Assembly (NCBI GenBank): GCA_004151065.3
Contig: NWUY0300026613.1
Span: 1 to 10,389 of the forward strand
From: Larix sibirica
Lineage: Eukaryota; Streptophyta; Pinopsida; Pinales; Pinaceae
DNA length: 10,389 nucleotides
Direction of reading: 5' to 3'
Each line of letters begins with the position of its first letter. The stretch's first letter is position 1. The notes under the pieces are model-generated. The model was not told the DNA's origin. It was given only the letters and a program-made list of their open reading frames with translations, and did not search any database. Both the position numbers and the translations under genes were made by a program. Shown here in pieces: positions 1-6,400 of the stretch.

Positions 1-347
1 AACTTTATATTATATACTGGTAAAAGATTACATTCGCTTGCTTGTCACCTTACACTTCTTACACAAAAAAAATGCCACTAAGAGAAATTCCCATAACTGC
101 TACTAGACTTAGAGGTTGAAATAGAGTATACATTGTTGAATGCCCTTAAAAAATTGGCACAGAAAGACCCGGAGTTAAGAAACTGTCGCTCATGTACATC
201 ACAGTGTGCCTCCATATCCAAAAAAAGAACACCCAACAAACTAATAGACTCGGTATTATGCCGAAACAGGCTAAAAATTGACAACTTCTAATATAACAGA
301 GTAAAACCCTATACCCTCCTAGAAACATGCAAAAAGACCCAGAGAAT
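1..347. other. Gene-free left end, flank of a decayed transposon frame
   Basis: No convincing gene is seen on either strand. The stretch lies just downstream (minus strand) of the broken gag-like frame that ends at 348, so it may be the 3' part of the same element. The open frames here are short, rich in hydrophobic residues and unsupported by any motif. No LTR end, poly-A tail or target-site duplication could be recognised. Confidence 0.4.
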
Positions 348-903
348 TTAAACAGAAGGGCGAGGACCTTCATCCTGAGTAGGAGCCTGTGGAGCTGCGG
401 TCGCCGTTGGCTGATTGCTGAGGATTATCACTTTGGGTTGAGCTGTCATTTGTGGTTTCATCATAAAAGAGATGCCAAGATGTTCAACTATGGCATCCAT
501 CTTCATATGCATGAAGCGAGAGTCTTCATCGTGGTCTTTGACCATCGCATCGTGGTCCTTGAACTTCTGCGAACTAGTGAGGACATCAACTGTTTCCTCC
601 ATCGACTGAGCAATCAAAGTCTTCGTAACCTAAAGCGTAACCACTGCACAATTGTAAAGTGCCATCCTACCTCTGGTATTCCTAGGGTCTTGAATCCAAT
701 CGACCATTGCTACTACCTTTGGCGAGGGTTCTTCCTCCCCCACTCACAGCTAGAGGTTTTCCTCCAATTCCTCAATATCGTTTCTGAATTTCCTGTGGAA
801 ACATTCGGCGAAAGAACACAGTTGTGGTAGCATGCCATTGGTCCCGACTAGGACCTCCTTGGTCCTGGCGACCACCCCTCGTCGATCTTCCTCGACGTGG
901 CAT
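348..903 (-). pseudogene. Broken gag-like / transposon-borne reading frame
   Basis: On the minus strand an ATG at 903 opens an Arg/Gly-rich start (MPRRGRSTRGGRQDQG) that runs to a stop at 772-774. The neighbouring frame continues the protein-like text: an acidic stretch IEELEENL, then GEEEPSP, VVAMVDWIQDPRN, and a charged region with a repeated KDHD motif, ending in a Pro/Ala/Thr-rich tail at the TAA of 348-350. Joining the halves needs one frameshift near 775-790. Three in-frame stops interrupt the second half: TAG at 750-752, TGA at 744-746 and TAG at 630-632. The intact product would have been about 185 residues. A basic N terminus and a charged, helix-prone middle fit a gag-like or accessory retrotransposon protein, but no zinc knuckle or named domain is visible, so the family is inferred. 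The antisense open frame 327-830 is a shadow of this relic. Confidence 0.45.
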
Positions 904-922
904 ACTCCTCCCTCCCTCCCTC
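904..922. repeat. Short CTCC/CCCT microsatellite
   Basis: A pyrimidine-rich run of CCTC/CCCT units on the plus strand, read as GGGA units on the minus strand. It lies immediately upstream of the ATG of the gag-like relic. Confidence 0.6.
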
Positions 923-1390
923 TCGTTTACAGGCCATAGAGAAGAAAAAGACAGAAAGGGGAAAGAGAAAGCAATATCAGAGCTATGGAACATGTGTATG
1001 AACATACACAGGGGATGGAAATTTAAAGGGGAAGCACTGCTCGCAGCCATAATGCTGACCATAATGACCATAACTCGGTTGATACTTCCGTCATCCTTGA
1101 CAGCCCTCAGCAAATAATTATCCCTGATGGTCTCACGCAGCAGGATCGTGGGAGAAAGATTTATCGTCATCCTTGCACACCCCCATCTCCTGTAATAAAA
1201 CTCAATGACTAGATGAAGGGATGGTTTGAGCATGCTCAATTAATATAACCTCTATTCTAGGATCCACCTGTCCGAGTGATGACATGGAGGACTCGAGGCG
1301 TGACATCACACAACTCAAATTTAGGTTCCCGAGGACAGAAGAGGGATCCTGGGTCCTCATTTTGGCGCTTTCGATCTGTACGTAGTTAAA
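923..1390. other. Transposon-derived spacer between two relics
   Basis: No gene is supported. The minus-strand frame that continues into the gag-like relic is open through much of this stretch (to about 1239), but its residues upstream of 903 show no recognisable motif and probably represent leader sequence. At 993-1010 there is a perfect 8-bp inverted repeat (TGTGTATG / CATACACA) with a 2-nt loop. Minus-strand sequence beyond the RNase H-like relic (below 1391) shows no further domain. Confidence 0.4.
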
Positions 1391-1674
1391 TCAGCACGTT
1401 TCAGCAGGCATGTCCTGTAATGATCCTTCCCATCCGTCCCTATTTCCTGTAGAGCCTTGGTTGGCGAGACGGTCGAGTAGAGAGTTTGCTTGATGGTGGA
1501 CGTGGTGGAAAGTGATAGCATTTATCAAGGCTAGGATATCTCCAAGACATTAGGTGCAAAAAGCAAGACACCAGGATGGCGCCATCTTTGCAACTTGGGA
1601 CCCATGGCATAATCTGGTCGCGAGCTGGAGTACCACCGTTGAGTCGCCTTCCACTTGCAGTCTGTTGTAACCAC
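1391..1674 (-). pseudogene. RNase H-like domain relic of a retroelement
   Basis: The minus-strand frame between stops at 1550-1552 and 1391-1393 encodes 52 residues containing HHVHHQANSLLDRLANQG. This matches the C-terminal signature of plant RNase H-like (RVT_3 type) domains, H-V-x-R-E-x-N-x-x-A-D-x-L-A-N, found at the end of plant LINE ORF2 and in some LTR elements. The Asp of LLDRLAN corresponds to a catalytic Asp in that family. Just before it the same frame reads GDILALINAITF, the usual helix and strand. Upstream, in other frames, TTDCKWK (about 1655-1674) and RLNGGTP (1626-1640) resemble the earlier acidic strand and the following helix and loop of the same domain. At least two frameshifts would therefore be needed, and the Arg/Glu of the signature are lost. 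It is a dead fragment. Whether it came from a LINE or an LTR element is not decidable from this piece. Confidence 0.6.
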
Positions 1675-1944
1675 GTCATCTTGCCATGCACATGCACTGT
1701 AGGAATTTTTTCATATATTGTTATTAATGCTATGTATATTGCTATTTTTTATTTTTATTTTTTTTAATAAAAACTCCGTTTATCTTTTGAGTTTTTATAA
1801 TTGGAGTTAATAAAATATCACATTTAAACATGTTATTTGGGAAATTCTTAATTTTAGAAGTTAATGATATCCTCACTTTGAGAATCAAAAGTAACCTCAA
1901 AAAACTTCCATCAATTTATCGCTTGACCACAATTCAACTAACAC

Positions 1945-1969
1945 TATATATATATTATTATTATTATTA
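1945..1969. repeat. Compound (TA)n-(ATT)n microsatellite
   Basis: About five TA units run directly into about five ATT units. Confidence 0.85.
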
Positions 1970-2143
1970 CATCGATAGGTGTTTAGATATTATGTGAGAT
2001 TTTGGAGTCGTATCTTACTATGCTCAAATTCTCCACAAAACTAAGTGGTTGGCTACATCAATATTCACCGACCACTTCTCTTATGACTATGCTAGTTATA
2101 TATAAGATGTACCATCGAATATATTTATAATATATTTATACTG

Positions 2144-2225
2144 AAATTTGGGATTTGTGCATTACTGGAATTTAATGCACAAGAATATGCGTTTCCAAAT
2201 CGGAATGCACACAAAAATTTGGGAT
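2144..2225. repeat. Hairpin flanked by 11-bp direct repeats
   Basis: AAATTTGGGAT occurs exactly at 2144-2154 and 2215-2225. The 60 bp between them start TTGTGCATT and end AATGCACACAA, which are inverted relatives of each other apart from one extra GT. Within the left part, TTGTGCATTA (2155-2164) and TAATGCACAA (2173-2182) form a perfect 10-bp stem with an 8-nt loop. The layout resembles a tiny inverted-repeat element with a target duplication, but at this size local duplication is an equally good explanation. Confidence 0.5.
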
Positions 2226-2399
2226 AGAGTATTTATATTTATAGATAAACACTAAAATCTTAGAATAGAAAAATTCAATTATCTTCACAAATAAAAATAA
2301 CAAATTTATATATATACTATGGAGTTCATAGTCAATGTAGAATGCTTAATCCTTGCCCAGATTTATGGGAAGTGGACCCGCCTCTAGGCCTATCTGAAT

Positions 2400-2660
2400 A
2401 AATGGAGGACATGTCTCCACATGGCACGGTAGCGTGACTGCTATTCTAACGCAGCCACATGCATCGGAACAGGCTGCATGCGTGGCATTCGCTGTGTTCC
2501 TCGTGCGTTTTCATTAATAATGATTGCGGTCAAAGTAAAAAGTGACCTGTCCGCTTCCGGAGCGTACGAAGGAACGCAGTCAAAACACTTGTTTTCCACC
2601 GTTACCAATCCGAATAGAACTTCGTCCGGCTTATCTTTAAAACATGTTTGGTAGCCTAGA
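2400..2660 (+). promoter_or_regulatory. Putative promoter of the DUF1685 gene
   Basis: The stretch upstream of the gene is clearly more GC-rich than the spacer before it. Visible motifs are two W-box cores on the minus strand (TTGACC at 2528-2533 and TTGACT at 2578-2583, 50 bp apart), two RY cores (CATGCA at 2458-2463 and its complement TGCATG at 2475-2480, in inverted orientation), a CCAAT at 2605-2609 and a weak TATA-like CTTTAAAA at 2635-2642. W-boxes are bound by WRKY factors and RY cores by B3 factors of the ABI3/FUS3/LEC2 type. All are short motifs, so individual sites are suggestive only. The transcription start is not determined. Confidence 0.4.
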
Positions 2661-2682
2661 AGGATCGCTCCTCGGGGAATGA
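2644..2682 (+). other. Upstream ORF 1 (12 codons)
   Basis: ATG at 2644 opens MFGSLEGSLLGE, closed by TGA at 2680-2682. It lies only a few bases after the TATA-like CTTTAAAA, so it would be in the mRNA only if transcription starts further upstream. Its stop overlaps the ATG of the next upstream frame (ATGA at 2679-2682). Confidence 0.35.
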
Positions 2683-2717
2683 GAAAGCCGCTGAATTTGG
2701 TTCTGGTTCTGGTTTGA
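2679..2717 (+). other. Upstream ORF 2 (12 codons)
   Basis: ATG at 2679 opens MRKPLNLVLVLV, closed by TGA at 2715-2717, 68 bases before the main ATG. It overlaps upstream ORF 1 by four bases. If present in the leader it could lower initiation at 2786; that effect is inferred, not shown. Confidence 0.4.
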
Positions 2718-2785
2718 GATCATAGTTATTCTTCATACAGCCGTCTGTCGGATCTTAATTTTATTTTCAATTCGGCCTGACTAGA

Positions 2786-3415
2786 ATGATACAAGGTGGA
2801 TCTGATCTTCCTTCAACAACACTAGCCGGTCGTTCTGGGTCGGGGGCTGGCGAGGCTGACAGGCTCCGGAGCTCTGCTCTCGAGCTTGTCAGCTCTCCGT
2901 TCGAGAATGAATCTGCTGTCAGAGAAAATGACTTTGCTCTGAAAGTTTTGGAAAATCTGAACCATAATTGGTTCTTTGATAATATTACTGGCTTCAGTCT
3001 TTGCGGCACATCATCAACCAATGGGTGTCTGTTGGCTGCTGCTGCCGAGGATTCCATGAGAAATATAGAAATGGTGAATCAAACAGAGGTTATTGGTGAC
3101 GATATGAAGCGCAGGACCGCGATAGAGTTGCCGAGACCGCGTCTGCAGAGAACGCTTTCGGAATTGCAGGAAAAAGAAAGGCGTTTGGAATTGGAAAAAA
3201 GGGAAAGGGAAAGGGAAAGGGAAGTAAATTCGTCAAAGATAGGGCACCAGAGGTCGCAGAGTGATATGACGGCCGGACAAGGCTCTAGGCGTGTCAGGGT
3301 GATTCATTATAGACATCCTTCGTATGATTTATCGACCCAGAAAAGAGTTAGGTTCCCCGACTCTGCCATTAATTCTGATCAAGAAATCACCGGAACAATG
3401 CTGTCTTTAATAAAG
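2786..3415 (+). CDS. DUF1685 gene, exon 1 (coding part)
   Basis: It encodes residues 1-210 and ends at AAG|GTACTC, a moderate donor, after a complete codon. The content is low-complexity and Ser/Arg/Glu-rich: a Gly/Ser-rich start, a short hydrophobic-aromatic patch (LKVLENLNHNWFFDNITGF, 52-70), an Ala run at 84-87, a predicted coiled coil from about 117 to 147 that includes QRTLSELQEKERRLELEKR, then the basic RVRVIHYRHPSY (169-180). RTLS and RSQS look like sites for basophilic kinases (inference). If the intron is retained, translation adds 16 residues and stops at 3464-3466, giving a 226-residue protein without DUF1685. The part rich in Arg-Glu is encoded by a purine hexanucleotide repeat. 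No homology to a named domain is recognised in this exon. Confidence 0.8.
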
Positions 3416-6400
3416 GTACTCTCAATCACTCTTTCTACTGCACAATATCAATCTCTTTTCATTTGAACACTCTGTTTTCCGCATTGCACTTACAACCCCA
3501 TCCCCCGCTGCATCAGGTCAAACTATTGAATCATTGCCATTCATGTCTGGACTTACTGCAACTGCCCGCACCCACTGGGATGGATAATTTATGTTTCTAG
3601 AGAGTTTTGGGTCCAGTATGGAAATCGGGCTGTGGTCTAGCTTGTGACCGGTGGGAGTTTATCACAGACTTAACTGAAATTTCAACTTATCTTTCAACTT
3701 TATATGTAAATTTAAATCTAAGCCTGGTATTTAAAAACATCCTCATTTAAAAACCAATAAGTGAAATCAATTGCAATCAGTAACCTTGAATGAAGTTGCC
3801 TAAAGAATAGATGATTTTGATTTTTAGTATCATTATTCATAAGAAACAAGCTATATAAGATTTTTGGCCAAATCACATCTTCTCATTATTTAGAATCCGT
3901 TTTTAATTGTAAAAATGAATTCAGTATGTATCAAAACCCCAAATCCTGTTTCATCACAATAATATAATTTCAATAATTCAGACAATATAATTTCAATAAT
4001 TCAGACAAGATTTCTGGAAAAAATATCGGAAAACAGCTGAAATTAATTCTCTTAATTAACATTTAAGTTATTTATATAAAATGCCAATTGGGGCAGCTTA
4101 AATGGCAAAGATGAGAAGTTGTAATAAGCTGTAAATGGAAGGTTACTTGTTCAAATTCCCCAAATTTACAAGTGAACCATAGTTCCGGCCCTGTGAATGC
4201 TCGTAGAGATATAGTGATACACGAAGTGTTAATGTAAAAAGTTGACTCTCTTGGATAAAAAATATAAATGAACATGAAACTGGATCCTGAACTGAACTAT
4301 CTCCTCAGGATGTCATGGAACTTTATGAAGGGAGTCCATTTAATGTGTTTCAGTGGGCTTTATGAAAACTAAATAGGTAACAGAACATGCCAATAACCAC
4401 CTGTGTATAGAGATACAGCAGGTGTTTAATTTCCCACAGACAGGCCATGTGCCTCAGAGCTCTGTAAACTGGCAATCAGCCGAGTTGGAAGACGAGATGC
4501 TTTCAAAAAGTTTGTTAGAAAGCAGCAAATCAGAAGCCCAGCATTCCCAATCTGTGGACTCGTGGGTATTGTAAATTTCTAGGGATATCGGAACCTTTCT
4601 CCAGGGTAGTTTACACCGTTATTTGATGGTTGGATAGTTTGGTTCTTCTTTTGGACCCTTACTTCGACAAACATTTGAGTTTGGTTCCATCTTCCTCCCC
4701 TGTTCTGAGTAATCTGAATGAATTTTAGTTCCTAATCGTAGGAAGGAAAACAACATATTCATTGAATCTATCCTCTGGGATAAGTCATAAGACTGGGGGA
4801 TTGTTCCCTCTTACCACGCAAGCCAACTCTGACAAACCTGAGGAAAAACAGCTGCAGATGTCCTGACTTGTGATTGTTATTTATTTTTGACAGAAACCAC
4901 CAATTTTGGCCTGGCCAGAGTGGAATGGAGTTGGCTAATCATTTTGGATTTTTCCAGTCATTTTGTTGGAATCCGGCAAACAGCAATGAATGAATCTTTG
5001 CTGAAATTATAATTTTGAATTATTCAAATTGTATGTTTGGTTGAAAAAATGGATTCAGTGCCCTAAAAATCCCTGAGCATCCAGATTCTGTAATTCTAAC
5101 AATGCACCACGTATATCTGCAATTTCAATATTTTCAAAAACTGCCCAATTTTTGATAGTTGGTAGCAGGAAATGTCTTTTTGAAACAGAAACTGCCCAAT
5201 TTTTTGGCAGGAATGTCTTTGAAAAGAAACTGTCCAATTTTTGGCGGTAGCAGGATTATTTTTATTTTTCAGATAGAAACGACTCAATTTTTTGGTAGGA
5301 GCATGATGAAAACAATTTTTTTTGCTGTTTCTGGGATTTTTAGGTAAACCTTATACAGGTAAATCCTATACAAGTATGTATTGAGAATGAGCCTGGATTA
5401 GTTAAGATAAACTCTCACCAATCCACTTCACTGGTAAACCACAGCCCAACCAACATCCTAATTTACCACAGCCCAACCAACATCCTAATTTGTGATAATG
5501 TGACTGATAGCAATGCCAAAACAGTTATTTGTTCTATAATGAAGCAACTCTTTAAGTGTGGTAATTATTCATCCATACTCGTTTTACCATTAAAAAAATC
5601 TAAATACATTATACAGTCCAGTATAAATAATATGAATAATGTTGATTAATAAAAAATAAATTTGTAATTTAAAAATAATATAAATTAATAAAAAGCTATT
5701 GTAAAATGTATAATTAACAAAAACCCAATTACATCTTATCTAAATACCTACTTTGAACTCTATTGTGATCCTTCTAGATTATGATAGATCATACAATCAC
5801 CTTCATAAAATTTGAAACAATCAGACCCACCTAAAAAGTCAAGATTTTTTCAAACACAATTCTGGTTATCAAGATGCCTTTGACAGATTGGAGTGCAACC
5901 ACCAGCATCTGTGTATCCATACATGGTAGAACAGTGTAAACTACAACTACCTGTAAGCAAGCTTTGTGACTAAGATTCAATAATACTCTAACTAGATTCA
6001 AAATGCTCCTGTCGGCTTGGGAGAACAGGGTCAGCCTGAACAACCGAACTGATTTGGGAGTGAAATTTCAATCATGGTGATCTAATCTATTATTAAATCA
6101 TTGATTGAGTGACCATTTATGCAGTTAAACTATCTTATGCTACTAAAGTCTTTCTTCCTCTTTCCGTTGCATCATTTAAAATTTGTCAATCATTTCCCCG
6201 CTTTTATGCTTTTACTTGGCTCTCCAGTGGTTATGAGCATTTTAGATTGCAATAGATTTCAGGACTCCAACCTATACTGGTTCTCTGCCCGAGGAGAGAA
6301 TATTTTTATTGGGTTGGAAAGCTATAGAAAATTTATAAGTGAAATACACCCTCTGCACCGAGTAATGGTGCATTTCATATGCTTTTCTTTCTGACCGTCA

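Larger units (their letters stand above)
1700..2340. other. AT-rich intergenic spacer
   Basis: No gene is seen. The stretch is strongly AT-rich, with A/T homopolymer runs around 1745-1775, a compound microsatellite at 1945-1969 and a small hairpin element at 2144-2225. It separates the transposon relics from the more GC-rich promoter of the DUF1685 gene. Confidence 0.6.
3416..4439 (+). other. Intron 1 of the DUF1685 gene
   Basis: GT at 3416 and AG at 4438-4439 bound 1024 bp of AT-rich sequence, assuming the middle exon is used. It contains an exact 23-bp duplication (3961-4006) and a possible stop-containing cassette exon (4309-4376). The open frames inside it are short and unsupported. Confidence 0.55.

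Noticed and set aside
327-830. 167-codon plus-strand open frame
   Set aside because: It lies antisense to the broken gag-like frame, whose reading on the minus strand looks far more protein-like; this frame shows no motif.
2755-2790. Bacterial-type ribosome binding site before ATG 2786
   Set aside because: Introns and family place the gene in a plant nuclear genome, so such a site is not expected and none is present.
2767-3057. 96-codon minus-strand open frame over exon 1
   Set aside because: It is a shadow of the coding exon with no independent support.
4909-5011. Further exon after the acceptor TTATTTATTTTTGACAG
   Set aside because: The acceptor is good and a frame stays open for about 33 codons, but the phase does not fit the other exons and no convincing donor follows.
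5055-5287. Two short minus-strand open frames
   Set aside because: They arise from the degenerate minisatellite and encode only its repeated text.
5438-5491. CRISPR-like repeats
   Set aside because: Only two directly adjacent copies with no spacers, inside a plant intron: a simple tandem duplication.
6119-6394. 91-codon open frame inside intron 2
   Set aside because: Hydrophobic, AT-driven composition with no motif, and it runs into the intronic repeat array.
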